Below, piece after piece: positions 26,022-36,790 of a DNA stretch of 64,000 nucleotides. The translations under genes and the position numbers were made by a program. Position 1 is the first letter of the stretch, and each line of letters begins with the position of its first letter. The stretch is from NCBI GenBank assembly GCA_028023455.1, contig JAQFVV010012442.1:1586903-1650902 (forward strand), read 5' to 3'. The notes under the pieces were generated by a model. The model was not told the DNA's origin, made no database searches, and saw only the letters and a program-made list of their open reading frames with translations. Source of the DNA: Epiperipatus broadwayi (taxonomy: Eukaryota > Onychophora > Udeonychophora > Euonychophora > Peripatidae).

Positions 26022-26700
26022 GTGGATTCAGAAGTAGATTCTACCAACATTGATTCAAGGCCCTTTGACTCCGATGGAACTATTTTATATAGCAATCGAA
26101 AATATTTCACTTCATCACTGGAAGAAACCCCATTAGCAGCCCAGAGACAAATAAAAGCCAAAATGTATCTCAGTCTGATAGCAGCAGACCAGGCCTTTCA
26201 TCTAGTATTATGCGTATGGATGTTAGCAGCCCTTCATCTAGCAGTAATGAGCCTTCGAACATAATTACTGAACCAATATATGTAGAGAATTTTACCAAGA
26301 TTCCAGTTTTAAAATTTCCCACAACTGGTGAGTATTCTATTTTAGAATTTTTCCATATGTGTTTCGATAAAAAAAGTATGTAGTAAAATTATTAATGAAA
26401 CTAACAGGTATGCTACTAAAGATAAATATATGTGTAATTGGATAAATGTAACAAATCATGAATTGCCTTCCTTTTTACAATTTTGTAACACCTTTATTAC
26501 TGATTACTTTTTCCAATTGGTAAACAAGATCTATAATGATTTTTCTTTTATTAATAATTAATAAAATAATAATAAATAATATTGGATAAATGTAACGGAT
26601 CGTGAATTGCCTTCCTTATTAGAATTTTGTAGCAGCTTCATTACTGATTACTTTTGCCAATTGGTAAACAAGATCTAGAATGATTTATCTCTTATTAATA
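26022..26700 (+). pseudogene. piggyBac-like transposase N-terminal remnant
   Basis: Degenerate coding sequence matching the N-terminal region of piggyBac/PGBD transposases. An acidic Ser-rich leader (frame starting 26022) passes by a frameshift near 26120 into a Ser-rich segment (SSPETNKSQNVSQSDSS, later SSSSNEPSN). A hydrophobic stretch then leads to the FF...FDKK block and TNRYA at 26400-26414, followed by W-x-NVT-x-HELPSFL. This TNRYA...W..(V)T..EL.(A/S)FL arrangement is the signature at the start of the DDE_Tnp_1_7 family. The catalytic core that should follow is missing. The NVT-HELPSFL segment is instead duplicated about 144 bp downstream (26439 and 26583). Truncated and frameshifted, so inactive. 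Confidence 0.68.
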
Positions 26701-27533
26701 ATACATAATATTGAATAATATGAAATATTTAATATTTTACATATTTATATTGTATAATATGAACAGGTATGCTTATGTGGAAGACCTATCTTGAAAGAGG
26801 TAGAATATAACTTTTTATATATATAAATATGTATCTTAGAATCTTTTTAGTCATTTTTGACTATCTCTTGAAATGATTTTTTTTATATTCTAAATTTGTA
26901 AATTATTTTCTGTATTGGCAATGGTTATTCAGTATGACGATGTTATGAACAAGGTTGGTCTATCCAAAGTCTAAAATCAAAATAGTTTTTAGCAAATAAT
27001 GGAAAATTATGAACTCAAAATTTTAATGCATTCTTGTTTATCAGGCTTTTCACTTTTTTCATTTCAAATTATATGACATTTTACTATTTTATTGTATTTA
27101 TAATAATAAGTAATAATATTTACACATCTTTCATTTTTTTATGTTTTTATACAATTTTGATTTTTTTTTTATCTTTTATTAGGGAGAACGCTTTTTCTTC
27201 CAGATACCTAAAGATTTTTTCAACTTGAGGGGTGTAAAAAAATGAAGAATTCTTATCTTCCTTAATTGTTAAGTTCTGAAGGTATGGATTATCTCAAGTA
27301 AGAAGTGTTATATATTAATAGAATAAAAATTTTGTGAGGGATACAAAGAAATTATCACTGAAAATATAATTTGAACTCTAGTTAATGATAAATTAGAAAT
27401 TATGAACAAGCAATAAAATAATAATCATTTCAGATGTGAAAATTTATTTTTTTACCTTCTTTTTTATATAGTTATCACTATTTATCCTAGGCTTATTGTT
27501 TTCCTTAGTTTTTCTGGTTTCTAGCAATGTAAA
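26701..27533. other. AT-rich non-coding DNA
   Basis: No feature recognised. The open frame at 27034-27228 is Phe/Ile-rich low complexity. Confidence 0.5.
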
Positions 27534-27541
27534 GTTTTTTG
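27534..27541. repeat. 8-bp target duplication, left (Merlin-type element 2)
   Basis: GTTTTTTG against ATTTTTTG at 28589-28596 (7/8). The low complexity of the site weakens it as evidence. Confidence 0.5.
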
Positions 27542-28588
27542 GGTTGTAGTATCAATGACCATACACTTCACTAGATGGTGCTCTTGCTAATGAAAAACAA
27601 GGAAATATAATGTTACCTGACCATGACCTTTCAAGAACTAATTGACCTTTACTTGTTTTTTTTAAATAATATTTTAAATAATATTTTTACAAAATGAATG
27701 TATTCTTTTTTAACAACACCCATAACAAATACTAATTGACAATTTTATGTTTTCTTTTTTTAAAATAACATTAAAAAAGTAAATGTCTTTTTTTTTAATA
27801 TCGACAAATATGGCGGTGGCATTTTTACAAAAGTAAATGTATTGTTTTTTAACAACGGCTACAATAACAAAATCTCTATTTAAGATGTTTTTAACATTTT
27901 ATTAAATATACATTATTCTTCTAATAAATGAAACACCAAACAAAACACACAAAAAAAAAACAATTAAAATGTCAGCATGTAGCACTGGAATAGGCAAGAG
28001 GGGGATCCCGCTGTTTTTGATAATCGCCCAAAAGATACATTACTTGATAAACAAACTAAGCAGACTGAATGACAAGAAAAAAACTTTATTACCATTTTTT
28101 TATATTAAACTTATTTTTCTAATAGTAAATTAAACATTTAAACAAAATTAAAATACAAAAACAAACGAAATATATTAACAAAATAATGTCTCTTGAAGAT
28201 ATTGTGACTGCCATGACTATTTAAGAAGTCATACTTATAGCAAAACATTCCCAATTTTTAAACCATTTTTTCATAACCACTGAGATTGTTTGAAATTTTT
28301 TTGGACATCATAGTACATCACTCAAATGGAATATAATACTTTATTAAATGACATTTCAAAAGTTATGTTGATTTCAAATCTACACACCCTCAAATTATGT
28401 GTTAGCACAGCCTCAATAGTGATCATTTGTAGAGTCAAAATATTCCACTTGAAAGTAGTGTGAATTGTGAGACAATTATCTTAACACATTACAAGGCATT
28501 ACTGGCTGCCTCATAAATGGTATATTTAACTGTTTTTGAGTAGCACCAGTGCTGTCAAGCTATGTGTACAATGGTTGATACTTGTACC
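27542..28588. mobile_element. Non-autonomous Merlin-type DNA transposon (1.05 kb), diverged
   Basis: Ends are inverted repeats with shared GGT, AGTATCAA and TACAC blocks at matching positions (left GGTTGTAGTATCAA; right, reverse complement, GGTACAAGTATCAA). The left end also resembles the Merlin end at 37.6 kb (GACCATAC then ACTAGATG). An 8-bp near-perfect direct repeat flanks it. No transposase remnant lies inside. The ends are more diverged from each other than in the other three elements, so this copy is older or a chance resemblance is possible. Confidence 0.58.
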
Positions 28589-28596
28589 ATTTTTTG
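28589..28596. repeat. 8-bp target duplication, right (Merlin-type element 2)
   Basis: ATTTTTTG, partner of 27534-27541. Confidence 0.5.
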
Positions 28597-29329
28597 CTCT
28601 AACATTATTAAAACTGAAGATATTGTGACAATTGTGAGTCAGGTCAGTTTTTACAAAAATTCAAAATGGTGCCTCAAGATTCAAGTAGTTAACTTTGATT
28701 TGATGTGATTTTTATGAAAGAAAAGAAACATGCCAATTAATTTCTTATTCAGAAATAATGTACACATGAAAACATAAAAAATCCTCATTGTTGAGGAAAA
28801 TTTTTACTATAATATTTTTAGAAGTATGTTTTTTATATTTTCAAGACTGTTATTTTGTAAACATATTTCCTGTAAAAATATCTAAAGATTTAAAATATTG
28901 GCAGACAAAAAAAATTAATATTTTTTTATATTTAATTTTATTATTAAATAATAATAACAATGTTAAATACAAAAGAAAAAAAATATTGTACGATTATAAA
29001 GCAAATAATGACAATAAATTAAATATTTACACATGTATCATCATTATTACAAGATTGTAGAATAAATGATTCTCTAAAGCACAATAAATCACTCTTAGTG
29101 TATGAACACTTCATTTTATTTGCTTCTTAATAATGAAAACATTAATTTTTAATAAATAAATTTTTAATAAGAAAAAGATAATAAAATTTTATATATTTAT
29201 AAAATATAGAAGTAATATTTACTGTGATTGCTATCACAATTTACATTTTACATATATTTAATTTATAAGATTGAAATTAATAAAATAATTTGTAACAGTA
29301 TATATAGGACTTAAACTCTCCACAGCTAT
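28597..29329. other. AT-rich non-coding DNA
   Basis: No feature recognised. The open frame at 28788-29060 is Lys/Asn/Ile low complexity. Confidence 0.5.
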
Positions 29330-29596
29330 CCAATTCATTTTTTTACAACTAATACACATAATCACACACATGTGAAAAAGATAAATGATCTCCAATATAT
29401 GTATTTCATGCTGAACCAGCATTCACTAGTTGATCCAGATCACCATCTCTCACACTGCTCAGATTATTTTAAAATAGCAAATCTTCAAACTTTAATGAAC
29501 ATGGTATAATCTTCTCTTTTCAACAATGTAGCCCTCCAAAATCATTGAAAATCGGAAGATAAAATGTTCAAAGACCTTGGCATTAAGTTTATTATA

Positions 29597-29598
<2 letters not shown>
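29330..29598 (+). repeat. Dispersed repeat (PLE/retrozyme-associated), copy 1
   Basis: Shares ordered blocks with 45560-45815, for example TCTCCAATATATGTATT, then AAATCTTCAAA-like, then ATCATTGAAAATC and a following AGAC block. Its 3' side runs straight into a (TA)n(GATA)n tract. The family is not identified. Its position beside a Penelope-like remnant here and beside a hammerhead-bearing unit at 45.8 kb suggests it is the upstream part of a ribozyme- or PLE-related retroelement. Confidence 0.55.
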
Positions 29599-29888
<290 letters not shown>

Positions 29889-30470
29889 TATAACTTTTTA
29901 GGCTGTACCATGTATTGTTTTCGATTAACCACCGATATTTCGTTGGACTAGCAACCACCATTATCAAGGTTAACTTTTGAAAGAAAAACTGTTAGATTTT
30001 AAAAAATAATGTGACTGTGTGCGAGATAAGAAATGATATTCAAGTTCAGCATTCACAATATGAGGCTTATCAAAATGTTTATTTCCCTCAGTATTTTTAC
30101 CTATTAATTTTAAGTTAATATTAGATAAAATGAGAGGTTTCCACATAGCTGGAATTGAATATGTTGCACTTCAACAGCCCTATTTAAACCAGGTCTCTTT
30201 AATATTTCAATTGACTCTCTCATGGCTCTTAAATCCTATCTTTCCAAATTAGCAAGTATTTTTGTATTGTCAAAATTAGGTTTGTGACCAGTTTCTAAAT
30301 AATGGGAAGTAAAAACACAAGTCACATTTTTTTTTAAGATTAACAGTTTTTCTTTCAAAAGTTAACCTTGATAATGGCAGTTGCTAGTCTGTCGAAATAT
30401 TGGTGTTTAATGGAAAACAATTCATGGTACATCCCAAAAAGTTATAATTTATCTACATCATATAACAATG
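29889..30470 (-). mobile_element. Penelope-like element fragment with inverted flanks
   Basis: Two inverted arms of about 120 bp (29889-30000 and 30335-30462) carry the same sequence in opposite orientation, with blocks such as AGTTAACCTTGATAATGG, CGAAATAT and AAAAAGTTATAAT. They enclose a remnant of a GIY-YIG endonuclease end on the minus strand. (GATA)n borders one side and a TA tract the other. Inverted or tandem pseudo-LTRs are a known feature of Penelope-like elements. The arms include a TTGATAA...CGAAATAT pattern reminiscent of, but not matching, a hammerhead core. Confidence 0.68.
30000..30335 (-). pseudogene. PLE endonuclease C-terminal remnant
   Basis: Reading the minus strand gives HYLETGHKPNFDNTKILA near 30310-30257, followed by an Arg-rich stretch and RESIEILKRPGLNR near 30220-30178. 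This GH-x-(F/P)-x-FD-x-(N/D)T-x-IL ... ESIEI-x-(K/R) ... N pattern is typical of the C-terminal end of the GIY-YIG endonuclease in Penelope-like elements. It has at least one stop and lacks the GIY-YIG core and the reverse transcriptase. Non-functional. Confidence 0.66.
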
Positions 30471-30480
30471 AAAACATTAA

Positions 30481-30509
30481 ATATATATATATTTATATGT
30501 TTTCATATA

Positions 30510-30548
<39 letters not shown>
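30481..30548. repeat. (TA)n microsatellite
   Basis: Interrupted TA-rich tract that separates two PLE fragments. Confidence 0.9.
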
Positions 30549-30549
<1 letters not shown>

Positions 30550-31098
30550 GATTCGATGTCTGTATTTTTAAAGCAATATATGTAATTATATAACTGAATA
30601 TTTGTAAATACAGTAAATAAATAATTAAAAATATTTTATCCACTTAGGAGTGATTTCAATTATCCCAGTAATCTTTGTCAACTAAAGATTTGAAATGCTA
30701 ACTTGCCCACAATTCTGTGATCTTTACGTTTGCTGTTTGCCTGTTAATTAAGTCATGTTTATATTTGTATCTTAGCATAGCTTCCTTTATTGTTCTTTTA
30801 TTGTTATTTTTTCAATTTGCAATATTTTTACACTGTTAAAATTGAAGTCAAAACCATAAATACATGATTTATTATGGTCGTAAAAAACAGATGCTAAAAT
30901 ATTATTATCTATGCAATTTTGTTTCTATTTCTGAACACGTTTTAATAATAGGAAGTGTTCTTTAGTTATTTTTTCCAACGTACATCTTGATTCATCTATA
31001 TATCCATTGCCACATCTACATATCCATTTATAAATGACACAATTTTTATTTATAAATGAGGTTTTATCTTTGGAGTTATTTATTTATTTGTTTCATGT
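30549..31098 (-). mobile_element. PLE 3' fragment, minus-strand arm of inverted pair
   Basis: Minus-strand copy of the 3' end of a Penelope-like element (endonuclease remnant plus 3' UTR). It is the mirror image of 31099-31592: blocks such as AAAATTGTGTCA, AAATGGATATGTA, GAAACAAAATTGCATAG and TTTACAAATATTCAGTTAT occur in both arms in opposite order. The copy at 49.4-51.1 kb shows that the true element continues across the junction here, so both arms are 5'-truncated and joined head to head at about 31098/31099. Confidence 0.8.
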
Positions 31099-31479
31099 AG
31101 ATAAAACCTCATTTATTTATAAATAAAAATTGTGTCACTTATAAATGGATATGTAGGCTTGGCAATGGATATATAGGTGAATCTAGATGTACATTGGAAA
31201 AAAATAACTAAATAACATTCTCTATTATTAAAACGGGTTCAGAAATTGAAACAAAATTGCATAGTAGATAATAATATTTCAGCATCTGTTTTTTATGACC
31301 ATAATAAATATTTTATATATGGTTTTGACCTCAACTTTAACAGTATAAAAATATTGCAAATTGAAAAAAATAACAATAAAAGAATAATAAAGGAAGCTAT
31401 GCTAATACACAAATATAAACATTACTTAATTAACAGGCAAGCAGAAAATTTTAAGATCATGGAATTGTGGGAAAGTTAG
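31099..31479 (+). pseudogene. GIY-YIG endonuclease remnant of PLE
   Basis: Endonuclease end of a Penelope-like element. Around 31120-31190 the reading is CVTYKWIC then GNGYIGES, corresponding to the V(V/T)Y-x2-C...YIGET core of GIY-YIG nucleases in PLEs. After a frameshift, 31246-31479 is open and ends with FDLNFNSIKILQIE, NNNKRIIKEAMLI and a C-terminal Asn-Arg, matching the family's FD-x-n-x-IL...R-x-x-EA-x-x-I...N block. The reverse transcriptase is absent because of 5' truncation. Not functional. Confidence 0.72.
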
Positions 31480-31592
31480 CATGTCAAAGCTTTAGTTGAC
31501 ACAGATTACTGGGATAATCGAAAGCGCTCCTAAGTGGATAAAATATTTTTAATTATTTAGTTACTGTATTTACAAATATTCAGTTATATAAT
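31099..31592 (+). mobile_element. PLE 3' fragment, plus-strand arm of inverted pair
   Basis: Plus-strand partner of 30549-31098. It starts with AGATAAAACCTCATTT in the endonuclease coding region, runs through the endonuclease end and 3' UTR, and stops at a (CA)n(TA)n tract at about 31593. Both arms therefore point outward, each ending in a TA-rich microsatellite. Confidence 0.8.
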
Positions 31593-31786
31593 TACACACA
31601 CACGCACACACATACACACACACATATATATATATATATATTCCAATTATAATGAAAATATGTATAATTACATGAACCATTACAATAATTAATGCAGTAA
31701 AGAAGTTTTTTTTCTATTTAAATTATGGTTAATATTTTTTTTAAAAAAAATTGTTTACTGTATTAATTATTGTATTGGTTCATGGA

Positions 31787-31817
<31 letters not shown>

Positions 31818-31850
31818 TTGCGTGTGTGTGTGTAGGTGTATGATAAATAA
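31593..31850. repeat. Inverted repeat with mirrored microsatellites
   Basis: A (CA)n(TA)n tract at 31593-31641 and its reverse-complement counterpart (TA)n(TG)n at about 31787-31834 flank inverted single-copy arms. TGAACCATTACAATAATTAA at about 31671 matches TTAATTATTGTATTGGTTCA at about 31762 in opposite orientation (one mismatch). The centre is T-rich then A-rich (about 31710-31750). Could be a small inverted duplication or a minute foldback element. Confidence 0.8.
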
Positions 31851-33129
31851 ATAAAATAAAATAACACGTCAAGAAAATAGCATTTTGTCTTTTCATATTT
31901 ATAGCCTCTAGACAGCATTTTCTAGTGAATTTCATCCTAAACGATAAATGAAAAAAAAAATCATGATAACAATGTTAAAATTAAATATTTCCATTTTAAT
32001 CTTAATATATTTTAAACCAAACATTCATTATGATAAACCTTTAATGTTGGATGTTAATTGTTTTGAAGAAAGTTTAAATAATCTGTCAATCAAATCATTT
32101 TTAATATATTCTTACCAATATTGGCAATATGCAAAAAGTAATAGTAATTTTACTTATCATAAGTCAATTTTTATTCAGATGCCTTGAATGAAGACTGGGT
32201 TTACACCTCAGAGATTTCTGTTTAAGTTATCAATTGTAAATTAAAAGTAATTCAAAATCAATAAAAAATAAATTATAAGAAAAATCTGGGCAAACTAAAA
32301 AAAAAAGCCTAAAGAAAACAAATGGATACCGGAAATTATATTAACTGAAGACTAAGACAATGTCCCTGCCCCAGAGTGGCTTTACAGCCTCACCCTTACC
32401 AATGGATGACAAAGACACATCAAAAATTCCATATTCCAAGTTATTGTTTTGCAATAAAAAACTAATGTATTTAACTGGAAAACTAATGTATCTAACTTGA
32501 GAAATTTGAGTTTTCTTAATAAAAAAAGTAAATTTTTCTCTGCTTGATCTATTAAATAGTATCACAACCCAATTTTCATTTAAATTCCAAACTCAAGAAC
32601 CTTTTACATGTTGAAGCTTGAAACGGTATCATAATTAAGCAGTAATTAATTTATTTTATTGTAATTTTAAAAGAATGCATATTTGAATTATGATATTAAT
32701 ATTAATTAAAATGCAAACAATAACTTTTAATTGTCTAACTAGTTTGATTTAGGATAATTTATCGTGACATTTAAATGCTTCATACTTAAAAAGATTATAA
32801 TAAGAATATTTCAATTTTAAAATACAATCAGGCTTTTATTTGAATCCTAATTATTAACGAGTGACAATTGTCTTTGGTCTATTAAAACCAGAAAAATTTT
32901 CATATTGGTGTGCCTGTAAATTTTACCTTCTATTGACTTATTATAATATTTTTAAGATATAGTAAACATGCATATTTTTAAATATTAAGTTCTTTTCATT
33001 AACAATAAAATGTACAGAAATAGTATAATTGAATCAGTACAACAACAAAGGTTGACTTTCTAGTCTCTGATGAATATAAATATGTATTTGCTGAACATTG
33101 TTATTTATAATAGAAATTTTGCATTTGAA
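31851..33129. other. AT-rich non-coding DNA
   Basis: No gene recognised. A short higher-GC patch lies at about 32360-32410 without identifiable identity. The open frames here have no motif. Confidence 0.5.
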
Positions 33130-33137
33130 AGTGTTTT
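33130..33137. repeat. 8-bp target duplication, left (Merlin element B)
   Basis: AGTGTTTT against ACTGTTTT at 37613-37620 (7/8). Confidence 0.75.
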
Positions 33138-34009
33138 GGTAGTTGTGGAGGGATAATACTACCACTGGTAGATGGCAATGCACCACCATCAAAACCAGCC
33201 CAAACCTTGTAAGGGATAAATTTCTGTATGAAATTGGCTGAAATTTCCAAAAAACAAAAATTCCTGAGGCAATACAAATTGCAAAACAAAAAAAAAAAAT
33301 TCTATAAAATTCAAATTAAAAAAACAGAATTTGGTCAAAATATGAAACCCCCCCTCCCATAACTAGCTATTTTCATCAAATTCTTTGCTAAAAGTAGGAA
33401 ATCATCAATAACATTTAACAATGAAAAAGCAATACACAAAAAGTAATTACCAACCCCTCTCATAAATAAAAAAACTTGGTAGAGAGAGAGTGAGAAATCC
33501 AAAAACATCAAATTATTTACCATTCAACATTTGTAAATATGCATCTACAATCATATTCAAAAACAATTAATTGTTCTCTGGATTTGAAATTATGTCATAT
33601 CTAAATTCATCAATAATATTTAAATAATTAAAAAGCAATACACAAAAAATAATTACCAACATAATCCCCCCCTCCCAAGTAGCTTAAATTGAAAAATTAA
33701 GTTGATGGCATACATTTTCGAAAAGTATACTAAATACTTAAAAAAGAAAAAAAATTCATTATCATATTATTTAGCTTTAAAGCATTTAATTGTCTCTGTA
33801 TTTCAAATTATCGCATATCTAAATTGATCAATAATATTTAGATAATTAAAAAGCAATACATAAAAAATAATAATAAATGTAAAAAAGCAATACACAAAAA
33901 ATAATTACCAAATTCCTTCCAGTCATTTGTAGTAAGCACTTTGATGTATTCAGCATAAAAATCCATTAAAAATACATTATTTTGATTTAAAGTTCAAATT
34001 TTAAATAGT

Positions 34010-34275
34010 AACAGAAGATTGAGTAATGGTGGTTTTTTGGTCTTAAAAAAATACAGCAAAGATGGCAGAATAATGGTAGTTATTTGGCCTAAAAATGCAG
34101 CAAAGTTGGCAGAATTTTGAAGCTTTTAACACACTTGAATATTAACAGAAAACTATTGTAATGATGGTTATTTAGTTTTAAAAATACAGCAAAGATTGCA
34201 GAATTTTGAAGCATTTTGGAACAGGTTTTAACACACTTAAATAGTAAGAGAAGATTGAGTAATGGTGGTTACAGA
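34010..34275 (+). repeat. Degenerate tandem units in Merlin element B
   Basis: Three to four diverged units with AATAGTAACAGAAGATTGAG, TAATGGTGGTT and AAATACAGCAAAGATGGCAG blocks. They are the reverse-complement equivalent of the 55-bp unit that is expanded into a regular array at 43.26-43.86 kb of the sister element. Confidence 0.7.
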
Positions 34276-34369
34276 AAAGGTGGCAGAAATTAAAAGATTA
34301 TAATTAAAAAATTGTAAATTTTAGCTGATGGTATATTAGTCAATTGCAATATTGCATCAAATAGATCTT

Positions 34370-35201
34370 CACTATGATGCAAAATTGTTGCCACATGAGG
34401 TTGCCTATGTATGAAGCCAGGTAAGATTGAGCAGTCCTCTTCTCTCATTTATTATGACATTTAAAAAGCCCCCAAAATCTTTCTACATTTTGGGTATGGG
34501 TCCCACTAGCAGGATCAACAAAATTGTAAGAATGATTTACTTTGAAGTGTTGGTATCCTGCAGCATTCAATACATCACTTTTCTAGGGCTTCCAGCAGTC
34601 AGTATGTATGGTGAAAACTGGTGCTACATGTTGTTTAATGGCATCTAGAACAGATGCTGTTCAATCTGGAATAGCAACAATGAAACACTCAATCGTTTCT
34701 CTACATACAACACCAAATAACCACTGTTGTGGAAGAATTTTTCTCTGTTGATTTTTGCATTTAGTGAATAGAGTTTCATCAATCTCTACAATTTTTCCTG
34801 GGCCTCCAATTTTGCAGGATGGGTCACATAGCAGGTTTTTTTACATGCTTCTCTCAAATATTGCTTCCATGCAATGACAGTCTTCCTGTCCAAATTTCAA
34901 ACCATTTCCTTGATTGCATGGGAAAATGGTTTTTACTCCAATAATAAATGATTCAGATGGCTCTGACAAATGACAATTTGTAACCTTCAAACCAGGTTCC
35001 TTTCCAAAATGCTATGTGACATTGACATGCCTTAATGTTGCACTTCCATTGTGCCATTGCACTCACATAAAGTTTCATTTGATGGCCATTAACACACATT
35101 GTTTGAGAAGGCAAAATACTTTGACTTTGGAGAAACTCCAATGCTTCAAGTTCTGTCTTTGGGAGATCCCAAACTTTCATCATTTTGAATAAAAAAACCA
35201 A
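34370..35201 (-). pseudogene. Merlin transposase, broken
   Basis: Minus-strand transposase of the Merlin superfamily (DDE_Tnp_IS1595/ISXO2-like), which excises and inserts the element. The N-terminal 82 residues are open (35201-34953): KVWDLPKTELEALEFLQ, a zinc-ribbon region C-x2-GH...W-x-C-x4-C-x-C, then GTWFEG. After a stop (GTT AGA GCC ATC TGA) and indels, the catalytic parts remain recognisable: IDETLF (first Asp) near 34770, TDCW (second Asp) near 34600, and HTQNVERFWG (Glu) near 34475. Further in-frame stops (for example replacing Arg after IPD) and frameshifts make it inactive. It is about 75-80 percent similar by eye to the copy at 42249-43088. Confidence 0.9.
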
Positions 35202-36299
35202 TATTATGGAAAAGATGCTACTTAAATTTCAGCTGCTACTGATATTTCAGTGCAGAATTTTGAAATGTTGCCTGGAAGTTTGTGAATATTTACTGTTGTT
35301 GTTTTCTGCATCAGAAAATAATCCATATTAACCCTGTCAAAAAATTAAAATAATCCTAATAACTTGTATTTCTAGCAGTACAAAATAATTAACATGTCAT
35401 AATAAAACTAAGCAGGTATTTCAAAAGTCTAGTTCAATTAAATTTTGATTAAATTTCTTGGCTTTGGAAATTATATTTTTCATGTAAAATGTCTATTATA
35501 TCATATTTCATTTTGAAAGTACAAACTGTGATTTAATATATTATGGTGCGATTATATTTAATTGGTATATGGGTATGGATTTAATTCAGTATTTTCCTAA
35601 GAATCTCATAAAGCATACATATATGATGAAATGTTTAGTATACGATTAACCAGTTTTTAGCTTTTGTGAGTATGTTAAATGGTAATTTTAAAAATAAATT
35701 TTATTTAGAGTGAAAGTAAATGTTTTCTTTGCAGCACCATTTTTCATTCACTTGGGAATCACTTTTATTGAGCTAAGTTAAGAAGTTTAACAATAGAAAG
35801 CTAAATTTACTAATTTTAAGAAAAGGTTGTAAAAGCTGAAGGATCTTTAATTCATTTTGTTTTGGGGGATAGCTAATGGATTTTTATGCTGCAAATAATC
35901 TTTTTCTAAGGCACACCTCACTTTGTATTTTCAACATGAAATGTGATGTGACTTTCACATGAAAAACAATGTCTTGAACCAAAAAAACCGGAAAAATCCA
36001 AGTGCCTACTATAAATGAAAGAAGTCATCGGTAATTATTTTTGGGTATTGCTTTTTAATTATTAAATATTATTAATAAATTTAGATATGCCATAATTTCA
36101 AAGCCAGAGAATAATTAATTGCTTTAAAGCTAAATAATTTGATGTTGAAAGTCTTTTCTTTTTTAAGTATTTAGTATATTTTTTGAAAATCTCTGCCATA
36201 GATTTAATTTGTCAATTAAAGCTGTTTTGGGGGAAGGGGTTGATTTTACTTTATTAATTAGACCTCACACATTAAAAAAATATAGATGCATTTGCAACT

Positions 36300-36790
36300 T
36301 TGTTTAAACAAAACATAATTAAATATGTATCTTATATATATTTACTATGCACAGAATATAGTACTAAAGTATATTTTTAAGAAAATATTTTTTCTTTGGA
36401 AAAATGCTGAAAAATCATTTATTATTTTGAATGCATTGGGTGTTATATTTTGTGGAAGTACTTTCTTTAAATAATTGTTTGCACCTATATTTTTTAATGT
36501 AAGAGAGGGCTATTATGTCATTTTTAATTTGAAACTTTCTTATAAATAAAACATAATGAAATATCCATCTTATATATAATTACCAGTGTGCAGAGAATAT
36601 GGTAGTAAAGTATATTTTAAAGAAAATATTTTTTCTTTGGCAAAATGCTGAACAATCATTTATTATTTTAAATTGCGTTAAGATATTATATAAGCGTGTG
36701 TGTAACTTTCTTTAAATAACTCTGGTAGTGTTTGTAGATGTCTTCTGTTAAATTATATTTTAATCTGCTGGGGATAACCTTTGATAAAAG
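36300..36790 (+). repeat. About 235-bp tandem duplication in Merlin element B
   Basis: Two adjacent units share AACAAAACATAAT/AATAAAACATAAT, CTTATATATA, AGTAAAGTATATTTT and TTTTTTCTTTGG followed by AATGCTGAA, at about 36305-36440 and 36543-36670. Confidence 0.85.

Noticed and set aside
26318-26336. GTGAGT after an open Ser-rich segment, looking like a splice donor
   Set aside because: The reading continues across it into the piggyBac FF...TNRYA block, so it is a Gly-Glu coding context and not an exon end.
31485-31535. CTGGGATAATCGAAAG motif in the PLE 3' UTR as a hammerhead
   Set aside because: The core CTGANGA is not present, and there is no helix II between the blocks. The TTGATAA...CGAAATAT pattern in the 29.9 and 30.4 kb arms fails in a similar way.
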